Positions 8,146 to 18,208 of a DNA stretch of 64,000 nucleotides are shown here, in pieces. The translations under genes and the position numbers were made by a program. The notes under the pieces are model-generated. The model was not told the DNA's origin. It made no database searches and saw nothing but the letters and a program-made list of their open reading frames with translations. Origin of the DNA: Christiangramia sediminis (lineage in GTDB: Bacteria; Bacteroidota; Bacteroidia; Flavobacteriales; Flavobacteriaceae); contig NZ_JAJBZG010000001.1 of NCBI RefSeq assembly GCF_020552705.1, forward strand, positions 682,001 to 746,000. Reading direction: 5' to 3'. Positions within the stretch are counted from its first letter, which is position 1. Every line of letters begins with the position of its first letter.

Positions 8146-11100
8146 ATGCAATTACAAATGGGCAGTATTCCCTACGCACTGCTCCAAAAAATAACCCATT
8201 TCTGCATGCAGCCTGAACAGGAAATCAATTCGGGGAACCTACAAATACTTAAACCAAGGAAGGCGCTCAACAAAGCTTTTCTTAAGGTGAAGCCTAACCG
8301 GTCCCAGATAGAACAATTCAAAGAGAATCTTAAGGAGTTGCTGGACAGGACCAACGACACCGAGTCTGAAGAGTTTCACAAGAACCTGGTCATAGATTTT
8401 TTAAAGAAGACCTATTACGATCCTAATCACTATATCAATACTAAAGGGCGTAATGACCTGGTGATCCATAACGGGAACAAGGCTAAAAGTGCGGTGGGGG
8501 TTATTATTGAAGCCAAGAAGCCTACTAATCGGGCAGAGATGCTCAGTAAGGAAAAGATTAATGTCAAGGCTTTCCAGGAGCTTGTTTTATATTATTTGCG
8601 GGAACGAATTACTCAAAAGAATCTGGAGGTTAAATACGTAATCGCCACCAATATAAATGAGTGGTTTATCTTCAATGCAAATGTTTTTGAAAAAGCTTTT
8701 GCTCAAAACAAAAAGCTGGTAAAACAGTTTGAAGATTTTGAAGCGGGAAGGCTGGCCGGGAAAACGACCGACTTCTTTTATAAGGAAATAGCAGAGCCTT
8801 TTATTGCTGAAATGCAGCAGGAGGTGGAATTCACCTGGTTCGATATTCGTAATTATGAGAGACCGCTTCGGAACAATAATCCAAAAGACGATAATAAACT
8901 TATCTCTTTATTTAAGCTATTATCACCCGAACATCTTTTAAAACTGCCGTTCACGAATGACAGTAACAGCCTGGACAAACGTTTTTACGGGGAGTTGCTG
9001 CATATCATCGGCCTTACTGAAACCAAACAGGGCGGCAAGAAAATCATTGAAAGGCAAAAGAAAGGTCAGCGTAACTCCGGCTCTTTCCTGGAAAATGCGA
9101 TCATCCAGCTGGACAGTATGGATAAGATAGGCCGCTTGGAGAGTCCATCGCAATTTGGGGAGACCAAAGAAGAACGATTGTTCAATGTGGGACTGGAACT
9201 TAGCATCACCTGGCTTAACAGGATCTTATTCTTAAAACTGCTCGAAGCGCAGCTGGTTAGTTACCACAATGGCGACAGGTCTTATGAATTTTTAAGCCTG
9301 GACAGGATCCACAATTATGATGATCTTAATAGTTTGTTCTTCCAGGTTTTGGCGCGGCAATATTCTGAAAGAAACGAAGATGTAAAAGCACTTTTTGAAA
9401 AAGTTCCTTACCTGAATTCTTCGCTTTTTGAGCCTACAGATATTGAGCACGCTACATTGTTTATCAGTAATCTTCGTGATGATAAGACACTGCCTATCTA
9501 TAGCGCCACCGTTCTAAAGGATAAAAAAGGTAAAAAACGCAGCGGGGAACTTAATGCGCTGGAATATTTATTTGAATTCCTAAACGCCTATGATTTTAGC
9601 AGTGAGGGCGGGGAAACCATACAGGAAGATAACAAAACGCTCATCAACGCTTCGGTGCTTGGGCTTATCTTTGAAAAGATCAATGGTTATAAAGATGGTT
9701 CTTTCTTTACACCGGGTTTTATTACCATGTACATGTGCCGTGAAACCATCAGGAAAGCGGTGGTGCAAAAGTTTAATGATACCAAAAACTGGGACTGTAA
9801 AAACCTGGATGAACTTTATGATTGTATAGAAGACCGTAAGGAAGCCAATGAGCTCATAAATAGTTTAAAGATCTGTGATCCCGCAGTGGGATCGGGGCAT
9901 TTTCTGGTATCGGCGCTAAATGAGATGATCGCTATTAAAAATGATCTAAATATTCTGCAGGATCGCTCGGGTAGAAGACTGAAGGAATACCAGGTGGAAG
10001 TAGTGAACGATGAACTTATTGTTACCGACGAGGAGGGAGAACTCTTTGAATATAATCCCACGGCCAAAGAAAGCCAGCGCATACAGGAAGCACTTTTCCA
10101 TGAGAAGCAACAAATCATTGAAAACTGTCTTTTTGGAGTAGATATAAATCCAAACTCGGTAAAGATTTGCCGTTTAAGATTATGGATCGAACTACTAAAA
10201 AACGCGTATTATAAGAATGAGACGGAACTAGAAACCCTGCCAAATATCGATATTAATATTAAATGCGGGAACTCACTGATAAGCCGGTTTGACCTGGATG
10301 CCGACTTAAGCAAGGCACTGAAAGAAAGTAAATGGAACATTGACAGTTACCGGGTGGCGGTAGATACCTACCGTAACGCCCAGAACAAGGAGCAGAAGCG
10401 GGAGATGGAAAAGATCATCCACGATATCAAGAACGATTTTAGGAGCGAGATCTCTTCCAACGACCCCAAAGTAAAGCGGCTGCAAAAAGTAAAAGGTGAG
10501 ATCTTTATGATGAGCAATCAAACCCAGATGTTTGAAATGTCTAAAAGAGAAAAAGCCGCCTGGAACAAGAAGCTGAAAAAGTTTACAACCGAAGCAGGTA
10601 AACTGGAAACACAGATCCAGGAGATCAAAGATAATAAGATCTACGAAAACGCTTTTGAATGGCGTTTTGAATTCCCAGAGGTTTTAAATGAGGATGGAGA
10701 ATATATAGGCTTTGATGTGGTGATTGGGAATCCGCCGTATATTTCTATTCAAGAGTTAAAAAAAATAGATCCAAATCAAAGTCTTTACTACTCAAAAAAC
10801 TACCATACAGCAGCAAAAGGTAATTTTGACATCTATCTTCCATTTACTGAAATTTCATTTGCAATAACAAATCCAAAAGGAATAGTTGATTTTATAATGC
10901 CTTCTCTTTGGATTTACAATGATTACGGTGGTAATTTGAGAGGCTTACTTTTGTCAAATAATTATTTATCAAGGTTTTTGGATTTTGGCTCAAGCCAGGT
11001 TTTTGATGATGCTACAGTTTATACAGCCTGTCAACAATTCACGAAAAATGATAACCAAGGCTTTGAATATTCAAAAATTGAAGTTGGAAATTTTGGACAA

Positions 11101-12003
11101 GAAGTTTGGAATAAAATCGAGTATGCTGATTTGGGACCCTCCAATTGGAACTTAGCTACTCGAGAAGTTACTTCAATTTTAAAGAAATTAGAAAATGATT
11201 CCGAAAAACTCGGTGATCTCTGCTCTATCTTCGTTGGCATCCAAACAAGTGCTGATAATTTCTACCACTTGATTAGAAAAGAAAATGGAAATTACTATTC
11301 CAAAATTCTTGATAAAGAAATTGAGATGGAAGAAGATTTAATGAGACCTATAGTTACAGGTACTGACGCGAAGAGATATTTGCCTCCTCAAATAAAGAAA
11401 TATCTTCTACATCCGTATAAAGAAACTGGATCTTACGATTTAATAGATCTCAACGAACACTCATTACCCAAGACATTCCAATACTTTAAAGCTAACGAAA
11501 ATTTTTTAAGGAGTAGAGAGAAAAGTAAAATGGATCATGAGAAATGGTATGGATATAATTATCCAAAAAATTTGGAAAAGCAGACGATTCCTAAAATTGG
11601 AATTGCACAGACGGTTCAAAATTTACAATGTTTCTTGGATGAAAAAGGTGAATATTATTTCCATAATGTTAGAGTAAATGGTATTTCACCTCTAAATGAA
11701 ACTTTAAAACCAAAATATCTTTTAGGGCTACTGAATTCTTCTGTATTGAACTTTTATTTCACTAATACAGCCAAACCGAAAGACAATGGTTATTATGAAG
11801 CAAATAAACAGTTCATTTATCCTTTACCAATCAAATTTGCAACCGATTTTATTCAAGAGCAAATCATTGAATTAGTAACCCATATTCTCGAACTTAAAAT
11901 TGAAAACCGCGCAGCCGACACCTCTTTATTAGAAGCAGAAATTGATCGGCTAGTCTATGAGCTTTATGGGTTGACGGAGGAGGAGATTGAGATTGTGGAA
12001 TAG
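8146..12003 (+). CDS. Type IIG restriction-modification enzyme (Eco57I-like)
   Basis: 1285 residues. An N-terminal PD-(D/E)XK-like nuclease pattern is seen (RNDLVI near 101-106, IIEAKK near 119-124). The adenine-N6 methyltransferase core follows, with motif I DPAVGSGHF (about 578-586) and catalytic motif IV NPPY (about 861-864). The C-terminal third (GIQTSADNFYHL onwards) resembles a TaqI/Eco57I-type DNA-recognition domain. Cleavage and methylation would thus be done by one polypeptide that protects self DNA and cuts foreign DNA. It heads a defence island, with ABC-3C genes 78 bp downstream. No lesion is visible. The substrate site cannot be read from the sequence. The ATG at 8146 is the first good start. 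Confidence 0.88.
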   Translation: MQLQMGSIPYALLQKITHFCMQPEQEINSGNLQILKPRKALNKAFLKVKPNRSQIEQFKENLKELLDRTNDTESEEFHKNLVIDFLKKTYYDPNHYINTKGRNDLVIHNGNKAKSAVGVIIEAKKPTNRAEMLSKEKINVKAFQELVLYYLRERITQKNLEVKYVIATNINEWFIFNANVFEKAFAQNKKLVKQFEDFEAGRLAGKTTDFFYKEIAEPFIAEMQQEVEFTWFDIRNYERPLRNNNPKDDNKLISLFKLLSPEHLLKLPFTNDSNSLDKRFYGELLHIIGLTETKQGGKKIIERQKKGQRNSGSFLENAIIQLDSMDKIGRLESPSQFGETKEERLFNVGLELSITWLNRILFLKLLEAQLVSYHNGDRSYEFLSLDRIHNYDDLNSLFFQVLARQYSERNEDVKALFEKVPYLNSSLFEPTDIEHATLFISNLRDDKTLPIYSATVLKDKKGKKRSGELNALEYLFEFLNAYDFSSEGGETIQEDNKTLINASVLGLIFEKINGYKDGSFFTPGFITMYMCRETIRKAVVQKFNDTKNWDCKNLDELYDCIEDRKEANELINSLKICDPAVGSGHFLVSALNEMIAIKNDLNILQDRSGRRLKEYQVEVVNDELIVTDEEGELFEYNPTAKESQRIQEALFHEKQQIIENCLFGVDINPNSVKICRLRLWIELLKNAYYKNETELETLPNIDINIKCGNSLISRFDLDADLSKALKESKWNIDSYRVAVDTYRNAQNKEQKREMEKIIHDIKNDFRSEISSNDPKVKRLQKVKGEIFMMSNQTQMFEMSKREKAAWNKKLKKFTTEAGKLETQIQEIKDNKIYENAFEWRFEFPEVLNEDGEYIGFDVVIGNPPYISIQELKKIDPNQSLYYSKNYHTAAKGNFDIYLPFTEISFAITNPKGIVDFIMPSLWIYNDYGGNLRGLLLSNNYLSRFLDFGSSQVFDDATVYTACQQFTKNDNQGFEYSKIEVGNFGQEVWNKIEYADLGPSNWNLATREVTSILKKLENDSEKLGDLCSIFVGIQTSADNFYHLIRKENGNYYSKILDKEIEMEEDLMRPIVTGTDAKRYLPPQIKKYLLHPYKETGSYDLIDLNEHSLPKTFQYFKANENFLRSREKSKMDHEKWYGYNYPKNLEKQTIPKIGIAQTVQNLQCFLDEKGEYYFHNVRVNGISPLNETLKPKYLLGLLNSSVLNFYFTNTAKPKDNGYYEANKQFIYPLPIKFATDFIQEQIIELVTHILELKIENRAADTSLLEAEIDRLVYELYGLTEEEIEIVE

Positions 12004-12080
12004 GAAAACGAATTTCTTAATTTCTAGAAATTAGTTCAAAATAGAGTATATAGAGTAATGTCGGTCATTATAAATATAAT

Positions 12081-13166
12081 ATGAGTAAATATCATAATAT
12101 ACCCAAACCTAAAGGAAAAGGTAGACTTTCAACCAATGACATACTTGGCGGTCAAATTACGCCTGCAATTGAAAAAATGAGAAGTTTATCCGAAGATGAA
12201 TTCGAAGACTTAGTACTTGAATGGGCTGATGGATATTTGAAGAACAAATATGATAAAATAAGACAATATGGTGGTTCTGGAGATAAAGGCAGAGATATAG
12301 TGGGATTTTACCAAAATGGTGATATCGATATTTATCAATGTAAACACTACTCAGCAATCTTATCACCTTCTTTATTTTGGATTGAGCTGGGTAAACTATG
12401 TTACTATACCTTCACAAACCAATATAAAATTCCAAAAGCATATTATATAGTTACTACTAAAGGAGTCGGAACAAAATTGTTAGATTACATTAATAATCCA
12501 ACTGAATTCAATGACTTACTTATTTCAGAATGGGAAGATAAGTGTGAAACTAAAATAAAATCTACAAAAACAATCCTAACTAAGGAATTTAAAGAATACA
12601 TAGAAAATTTTGATTTTTCGATAATAAAAGATAAATCACCATTAGAGCTTATTAATGAGCACAAGCAAACTACTTACCACCCACAGCGTTTTGGAGGTGG
12701 GTTAATCAAATATCGAAATCTTATACCAAAACCAACTAAAAAAATTCAAAAACACGAGCTGCGTTACACTACCTTATTATTTGATGCATATTCAATTAAA
12801 ACAGGTGTGGACATAAAAAATCAAATAATTTTAGGAAATACAGACAAAGAGTTAACGGAGCATTTTGAAGACGAAAGAACTTCATTTTACTGCACCGAAT
12901 CCTTAGATAGATTTAGTAGAGATAATTTTGCCGATTTGACAACACCACCATTTGAAGAAATGAAAGAAGATTCTTTACTAGTTATTAAATCAAAATTAAG
13001 ATTAAGTAGTTATGTGGAAGCTTTGGATAGATTAGAAGATGCTAAATTGGAAATACTATCTCAGCAATTTTCAAGCAATCCATTACATAAAGAAATCCGC
13101 AATCTTGACAAGGTCGGGATGTGCCATTATTTAGCCAATGAAAAAAGTATAAAATGGAAAAAGTAA
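12081..13166 (+). CDS. ABC-3C system effector: Mrr-like PD-(D/E)XK nuclease
   Basis: 361 residues. An N-terminal restriction-endonuclease fold is indicated by FEDLVLEWADGYL, then GSGDKGRDIVGF and DIYQCKHY (residues about 67-91), the D...QxK active site of Mrr-type nucleases. The C-terminal half (from about 200) is the probable interaction domain that links to the ABC ATPase. Gene order nuclease, small middle component, SMC-like ATPase, with overlapping ends, is the signature of ABC three-component conflict systems. It overlaps the next gene by 13 nt. Confidence 0.8.
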   Translation: MSKYHNIPKPKGKGRLSTNDILGGQITPAIEKMRSLSEDEFEDLVLEWADGYLKNKYDKIRQYGGSGDKGRDIVGFYQNGDIDIYQCKHYSAILSPSLFWIELGKLCYYTFTNQYKIPKAYYIVTTKGVGTKLLDYINNPTEFNDLLISEWEDKCETKIKSTKTILTKEFKEYIENFDFSIIKDKSPLELINEHKQTTYHPQRFGGGLIKYRNLIPKPTKKIQKHELRYTTLLFDAYSIKTGVDIKNQIILGNTDKELTEHFEDERTSFYCTESLDRFSRDNFADLTTPPFEEMKEDSLLVIKSKLRLSSYVEALDRLEDAKLEILSQQFSSNPLHKEIRNLDKVGMCHYLANEKSIKWKK

Positions 13167-13648
13167 ACTCCAAAAACAAAGTTTACAATAGCAACATTGA
13201 AATTGCTATTAGAATACTTGTCATTCTCTTAAATCTTCCATTAAAAAGATCTTCAACATATAAATTGATGGTTTTGGACCATATATCGTTAAACACATAT
13301 GATGTAGGTGGACCAGCTAGCCTTCATGCACCAATACCAAACAGAGGTGTTCAAATATATTCTAGAAAAGAAATATTAAATGAAAGTATAAAGTTGTTGA
13401 TATCAAAAGACTTGATTAGTATAAATCCGTCTAAGAATGGTTTGCTTTATGAAATAACAGAGAACGGTATTAATTATTTAAAATATTTTGAGTCAAAATA
13501 TTTTAATAAATTAAAAGATAAAGTTGAGTGGACATCTGAGAAATTTGGAAATTTATCAGATGGTGATTTAAAAACTTATGTTAATCAAAATTTATCCAAA
13601 TGGGGAGAAGAATTTATGACTGACGGTAATCAAGCAAATCAGGTATGA
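13154..13648 (+). CDS. ABC-3C system middle component
   Basis: 164 residues. The middle of the protein (DHISLNTYDVGGPASLHAPIPNRG, then a helix-rich region and NPSKNGLLYEITENG) matches the small winged-helix-like middle components of ABC-3C systems. It is thought to bridge the ATPase and the effector nuclease. It overlaps the nuclease gene upstream by 13 nt and the ATPase gene downstream by 4 nt (ATGA), so the three products are probably made in fixed ratio. Confidence 0.75.
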   Translation: MEKVNSKNKVYNSNIEIAIRILVILLNLPLKRSSTYKLMVLDHISLNTYDVGGPASLHAPIPNRGVQIYSRKEILNESIKLLISKDLISINPSKNGLLYEITENGINYLKYFESKYFNKLKDKVEWTSEKFGNLSDGDLKTYVNQNLSKWGEEFMTDGNQANQV

Positions 13649-15483
13649 AAGGATTTTGGATATATAAAATAATAGCAAGTGGTGAAGACAAAGAAGATGC
13701 TTCAATAACTTTAAAAAAAGGAGCGAATATTATTACAGGCCCTTCAGATACAGGAAAGTCCTATTTATTTTCAGTTATTAACTATATATTAGGACGAACT
13801 GCTCCCCCTGATGATGATATTCCAGAAGGTGTGAACTATGATATTTTTAGCTTAGAAATAGAAACTTTTGAATCAAGCGACAAATTTAAACTTCAAAGAA
13901 AATTAGGTGAAAATAAAATTGCTGTTTGGAATATAAATGCACCAGAACAAAGGAATGTTTTAATTGATACATTTAGTACAACTGCTAACTTATCTAATGA
14001 AAATCATATTTCTAATTTTCTTCTTAATCTTTGTGGTTTAAAGAATAAAATTCTTTTAAAAAACAGATTAAAAGGTGTGAAAATACCCTTAAGTTTTAAA
14101 AATTTAATTCAATTTACCAATATTGCTGAAGATAGAATAATTACGAAAGGTTCACCATTCTATTTTACTAATGTTAACTCACTTCATACAGTTGAACAAT
14201 CTATGATAAGTTCAATATTAGAGGAAACTGATTTTTCAAATGTTGATTCAATTGAAGACCCAAAAAAGAAAGAAACAAAAATTTCAGGAAAATTAGAATT
14301 TATAGATAAACAAATTGTCGATTACTCAGAGCAAAGGCAAAAGTTGGTTGAAAAATTTGAAAAGCTTATTACAAATAAAACTTCATTGGATAAAGCTCTT
14401 ATAAATGACCAAATTCAAAAACGAATTGAGGATTCGTATAATTTAGAATCGCAAGTAACTAAATATTTAAATGACGTTAATTCTGTTACAGAACAAAAAA
14501 TTTACTCCTTAGAATTAATAAAAAGATTTGAAATACTCGAAAGACAATATTTAAGTGACTTAGATAGGCTCGCCTTCATTCTGGAAGCAGAATCACTTAC
14601 ATCACAATTGCCCAGCCAATTATGCCCAATCTGTTCAAATCCAATGAATAATGATGAAATTCAGCATTTAAATGAAATAGAAAATTTTAAAGAAGGAGTA
14701 ATTGCGGAGATAGCTCTTATTAAAGAAAAATTAGAAGACCTAAAAGAGAGTATAACTGAGTCCGAAGAAAATGTTTTAAAGCTTGAAGCTGAATCAAATA
14801 ACCTAAAAAAAACTTTAGAAAAATTACAAAACCGCTTAGAAAGTATAAAACCAGAGATTCAGAATTTAAAAACTATTCTAAATGATTATATAGAAATTGA
14901 AAAAATTAGTAATTATATAGAATTTATTGATACGGAAACTACTACTCTTTATGAAACAAAAGATTCTCTGGAAATTTTAAAATCTGAAAAAGAATCAACG
15001 GACATAGTAAATGTTTGCGATTATGAAATTTTAAAAAAGCTATCGGGATATATTGAGCAGAGATTAAACACTTGGAACTATAATGTTAATCCTAAAGTAA
15101 TATTTAACTCAGATTTTAAAACATTCGATATTGTTATTTCCAATAAAAGTAGAGGTAGTTATGGGAAAGGGAGAAGAGCAATTTCTTATACCGCTTGTTT
15201 ATTAGGTTTCTTAGATTATTGTTTAGATGAAAAAAAGAATTTTAGCAACTTTATAGTTATTGACTCACCTTTAACAACATTCAAAGACAAAGAAGTTTCT
15301 GAAATTGAAGATGACTCGATTGAATTAGATGACTTATTTTTTGATGACATCAGAAAAACTTCGTTAGAAAGTCAATTAATAATATTTGAAAATAAGATTC
15401 CAAAAAAAGTAGAAGGTATTAACATCATTGAATTTACAAAAAGCAAGAATCAAGGTAGATATGGGTTTTTTCCAATAGAATGA
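13645..15483 (+). CDS. ABC-3C system SMC/Rad50-like ATPase (DUF3732-like)
   Basis: 612 residues. Walker A GPSDTGKS is at about 32-39. A long coiled coil (about 200-440) is broken by a zinc-hook motif CPIC near 327, as in Rad50. The signature-like region and Walker B (FIVIDSPLTTF, near 535) lie in the C-terminal head. The protein probably senses DNA ends or replication intermediates of invading DNA and licenses the nuclease encoded upstream. It starts by ATGA overlap with the middle component. Codon use is very A/T rich compared with the type IIG gene upstream, suggesting separate acquisition. Confidence 0.83.
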   Translation: MKGFWIYKIIASGEDKEDASITLKKGANIITGPSDTGKSYLFSVINYILGRTAPPDDDIPEGVNYDIFSLEIETFESSDKFKLQRKLGENKIAVWNINAPEQRNVLIDTFSTTANLSNENHISNFLLNLCGLKNKILLKNRLKGVKIPLSFKNLIQFTNIAEDRIITKGSPFYFTNVNSLHTVEQSMISSILEETDFSNVDSIEDPKKKETKISGKLEFIDKQIVDYSEQRQKLVEKFEKLITNKTSLDKALINDQIQKRIEDSYNLESQVTKYLNDVNSVTEQKIYSLELIKRFEILERQYLSDLDRLAFILEAESLTSQLPSQLCPICSNPMNNDEIQHLNEIENFKEGVIAEIALIKEKLEDLKESITESEENVLKLEAESNNLKKTLEKLQNRLESIKPEIQNLKTILNDYIEIEKISNYIEFIDTETTTLYETKDSLEILKSEKESTDIVNVCDYEILKKLSGYIEQRLNTWNYNVNPKVIFNSDFKTFDIVISNKSRGSYGKGRRAISYTACLLGFLDYCLDEKKNFSNFIVIDSPLTTFKDKEVSEIEDDSIELDDLFFDDIRKTSLESQLIIFENKIPKKVEGINIIEFTKSKNQGRYGFFPIE

Positions 15484-15597
15484 AATAGATCCAGCACAAC
15501 ATCTGTTGCTGAGTTGAATTTCCTAATCTTGAATATGCTACATTGAAACGGTGAAAGAAAGGTAAAGCTGAAAAGAATAAAATAAATCAATTATACC

Positions 15598-16028
15598 GTG
15601 AAACTATACCACCAAATTAACAACGCTTCGCTTTCCAATTTAAAGGAGAAACTCTTCAAACTAGAGAGTTGAAGCCAATCTACAGGAGGTGATGGGACTG
15701 CAGTTGGTAAAGTCGGAATTCAGTATTAAAAATAAGAGGATAGATACCCTGGCATTCGATCTGGAAACGTAAGCTTTTATCATTATCGAGTATAAATGGA
15801 ATAATAACATCAGCGTAGTAGACCAGGGATTTACCTACCTGAGTTTAATGCTGGAAAATAAGGCAGACTTTATTATTGAGTACAATGAAACCTTAAAAGG
15901 TAGCCTAAAGCGTAATGAAGTGGACTGGACACAAACCCGGGTTGATTTTGTTTCCACCGGCTTTACAGAAAACCGCAACCAACTTTAAGGATATTGCCAT
16001 TGAGCTTTGGGAAGTAAAGCCGATTTAA
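15598..16028 (+). pseudogene. Decayed PD-(D/E)XK nuclease-like gene (NucS/DUF5655-type)
   Basis: Conceptual translation from GTG 15598 gives KLYHQINNASL, then a stop; LQEVMGLQLVKSEFSIKNKR and IDTLAFDLET, then a stop; AFIIIEYKWNNNISVVDQGF and FIIEYNETLKGSLKRNEVDW; and finally, after a frameshift, FKDIAIELWEVKPI. The D...ExK active-site pattern (IDTLAFD / IIEYK) is still legible. At least two in-frame stops and one or two frameshifts make it non-functional. Such nucleases often accompany type IIG systems, so this is probably a dead third part of the defence island. Confidence 0.75.
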
Positions 16029-16040
16029 GAAAATAATAGT

Positions 16041-16409
16041 TTAAAACGGACTCTTCTCCCTCAATCCAGTCTCCGTAACCTTCCACATTCCATCTTCCTG
16101 GATCAGCTTAAATGTTTCAGGATTATCTTCAAAATTGGTACTGAATTTAACCCAGGCGGTTTTGTCATCCATAGATTCCTCCAGCACCTTAAAATTCGAT
16201 GCAGATGAATTTTGAGATTCAAACATATCCTGTACAGATATGAAAGATTCATAACTTGCTGAAGTGGTATATTTTTTCAGCTGCGAGTTATCCTTAGAAT
16301 AAAAACTTTCCACGACTTTCTGAGCAGTCATCGCAGGGCTCATCTGGGATTCCGCACAGGAAATACACATAGCCAGAATCAAGATAAATACATGATTTTT
16401 CATAATCAA
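16041..16409 (-). CDS. Small lipoprotein, DUF4878-like, at end of tra operon
   Basis: 122 residues. The signal peptide ends in the lipobox CISC, giving an acylated cysteine. The rest resembles DUF4878/NTF2-like secreted domains (VVESFYSKDNSQLKKYT, TAWVKFSTNFEDNPETFKL, MWKVTETGL). It is separated from traN by 2 nt and is the last gene of the transfer operon. It may be a surface or periplasmic accessory of the conjugation channel; entry-exclusion is possible but unproven. Confidence 0.6.
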   Translation of the reverse strand: MIMKNHVFILILAMCISCAESQMSPAMTAQKVVESFYSKDNSQLKKYTTSASYESFISVQDMFESQNSSASNFKVLEESMDDKTAWVKFSTNFEDNPETFKLIQEDGMWKVTETGLREKSPF

Positions 16410-16411
16410 TA

Positions 16412-17269
16412 CTAATTAGGGTTATTAACGAACCGCTGTTTTATTTTCAATTTCATATTCCGTTCGCCGTTCCTTTCATTTAAATCCAGCATCACTAATT
16501 TATCATCAGCAATCGAGAATTTTGGCATTACATATACAAAACGGGCGGTTTCCCCTACTCCAATCTTATCCGGCATTTCATATTTAAAAACCGGATCCAT
16601 ATTCAGATTTTGCATAGATTTCTTTTTTCCATTTTTTCGAGTTTTTACCGAAACCTTCAAAAAATTTACTTCGTAATCGATGGCCGATCTGTTTTGTATT
16701 TCCATAACAAAGTATAAATGCTCATTATGGAATACAATATTTTCAAGCTTTAAAACAACTTTTTCATTCCGCTTGCGAAGCTTTGCAGACTTTGAACTCT
16801 TATTCAACAAATACGAACTAAACTTATCGAGATAAAGTCGGTCATTCAATGATGGTTTTATTTCAGCATTGAGAGGTAAATCAGTCTCGATTTTAACATT
16901 TCCAGAATCAACCACCACCCTGTTAACATTGCCTATACTTCCTGACTTTTCAATAAAATAATTAAGGTTTTGAAGCTCTTCGGAATACTTAACAATATAC
17001 GAAAAAACAGCCCCTGAATTACTGATAAACAGCAAATTACTTTCTTTTCCTGGAGTTGCCTGAAGCAGTGCAAATGTCTGTTCTTTTTCCCTATTATAGG
17101 TCAATATAAAATTATCGGAGCCTGCAATTCCCTGTTGGATTGGCTCCGGAAAAAATAGTGCCACGTTTTTGATATCATTAGCGTAAATAGTATCTAATTT
17201 CACCTGAGCATTTATCCGGGAAAAGGAAAAAGCGACAAGAATGATTGATAATATGAGTGAATTTTTCAT
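16412..17269 (-). CDS. traN: Conjugative transfer protein TraN (DUF4138)
   Basis: 285 residues with a signal peptide (cleavage after SFSRINAQ) and a beta-rich periplasmic domain. The patterns TIYANDIKNVALFFPEPIQQGI near the start and NEHLYFVMEIQNRSAIDYEVNFLKVSVK later match Bacteroidota TraN, the VirB9-like part of the outer-membrane core. It is 12 nt downstream of traM in the same operon. Confidence 0.85.
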   Translation of the reverse strand: MKNSLILSIILVAFSFSRINAQVKLDTIYANDIKNVALFFPEPIQQGIAGSDNFILTYNREKEQTFALLQATPGKESNLLFISNSGAVFSYIVKYSEELQNLNYFIEKSGSIGNVNRVVVDSGNVKIETDLPLNAEIKPSLNDRLYLDKFSSYLLNKSSKSAKLRKRNEKVVLKLENIVFHNEHLYFVMEIQNRSAIDYEVNFLKVSVKTRKNGKKKSMQNLNMDPVFKYEMPDKIGVGETARFVYVMPKFSIADDKLVMLDLNERNGERNMKLKIKQRFVNNPN

Positions 17270-17281
17270 GATTGAAGTGTG

Positions 17282-18208
17282 TTAATGAGTCTTTAAAATG
17301 AGTTTATAGTTATTGGTGATAGTGACTTTAATATTTTTGTTATCTCTTTGGAATATTTTTTTAATTCCCGAAATCTGCGGAACTCCGGTTACATTGATAT
17401 CTTCCACCACATCACTTATGACTTCCCTGGTGGCATCATTGCGGAAACTATTTTCAACATAGATTCCTTCACTGCCATCCTGCAGGTCGAAAGCTTTTAA
17501 TTTCACTGGTTGATGTTGGATGTTTTCAATTTCAATTAACGCCCTATTTGGCTTAAAACTGATAAACCCATAGATAAGGGTGTTTTTCTGAACAGATTTA
17601 GCATTTATCACTGCATTTTCTATCAGGCGCATACGCAGTCTGGAATTAGTTTTAACCACCTGTTCGCCATCTACTTCTACGTAGATATATGGATCTGTAT
17701 TGATTGAAGCTACCTCCGTTTTATTTTTCAAAGGTTGTGTAGAGAAGAATAACTGATGTTTCAGCCCAATTTTTTTAGTTTCCAGACTTTCCTTTATCTC
17801 TGGAATAATGGAATCGGCTAATTGAACTTCAGGTTTTCTTAACTCAGTGCTTGCTCGTCGAAAGCTGTTCTCGTTATAATCGATCCTACCAGATTTATAG
17901 ATACTATCAACGATCCGCTCCTTTTCCTTGCTTTGAAGATCCGGATCATAAAAGCCCAGGGAATCGATCAGTCTTTCATCATAAATACTGGGAGCATTGG
18001 TTTCCCTGACCTCCTTCAATGCATTAATGGCATCGAGTTTTGATTTGTACTGCTCCTGCTCTTCTTCCAGTTCCGGTACGTTGGTTTGTTTTAGTTGTTC
18101 AAATTCTTCAGAATCATCACCCAAAACCAAAACGGAATAGGAAACGATAAAAATGATTACAAATGCCAGTATACTCCCGAAGACGACTTTATTCTTTTCT
18201 ATTTTCAT
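17282..18208 (-). CDS. traM: Conjugative transfer protein TraM
   Basis: 308 residues. A transmembrane segment (about 8-30, VVFGSILAFVIIFIVSYSVLVL) follows a short cytoplasmic N terminus. A charged linker leads to a C-terminal periplasmic domain. This layout matches Bacteroidota TraM, the VirB10-like scaffold spanning the two membranes. The start overlaps traK by 20 nt. Length is below that of the typical CTnDOT TraM (about 450), mainly in the linker. Confidence 0.82.
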   Translation of the reverse strand: MKIEKNKVVFGSILAFVIIFIVSYSVLVLGDDSEEFEQLKQTNVPELEEEQEQYKSKLDAINALKEVRETNAPSIYDERLIDSLGFYDPDLQSKEKERIVDSIYKSGRIDYNENSFRRASTELRKPEVQLADSIIPEIKESLETKKIGLKHQLFFSTQPLKNKTEVASINTDPYIYVEVDGEQVVKTNSRLRMRLIENAVINAKSVQKNTLIYGFISFKPNRALIEIENIQHQPVKLKAFDLQDGSEGIYVENSFRNDATREVISDVVEDINVTGVPQISGIKKIFQRDNKNIKVTITNNYKLILKTH

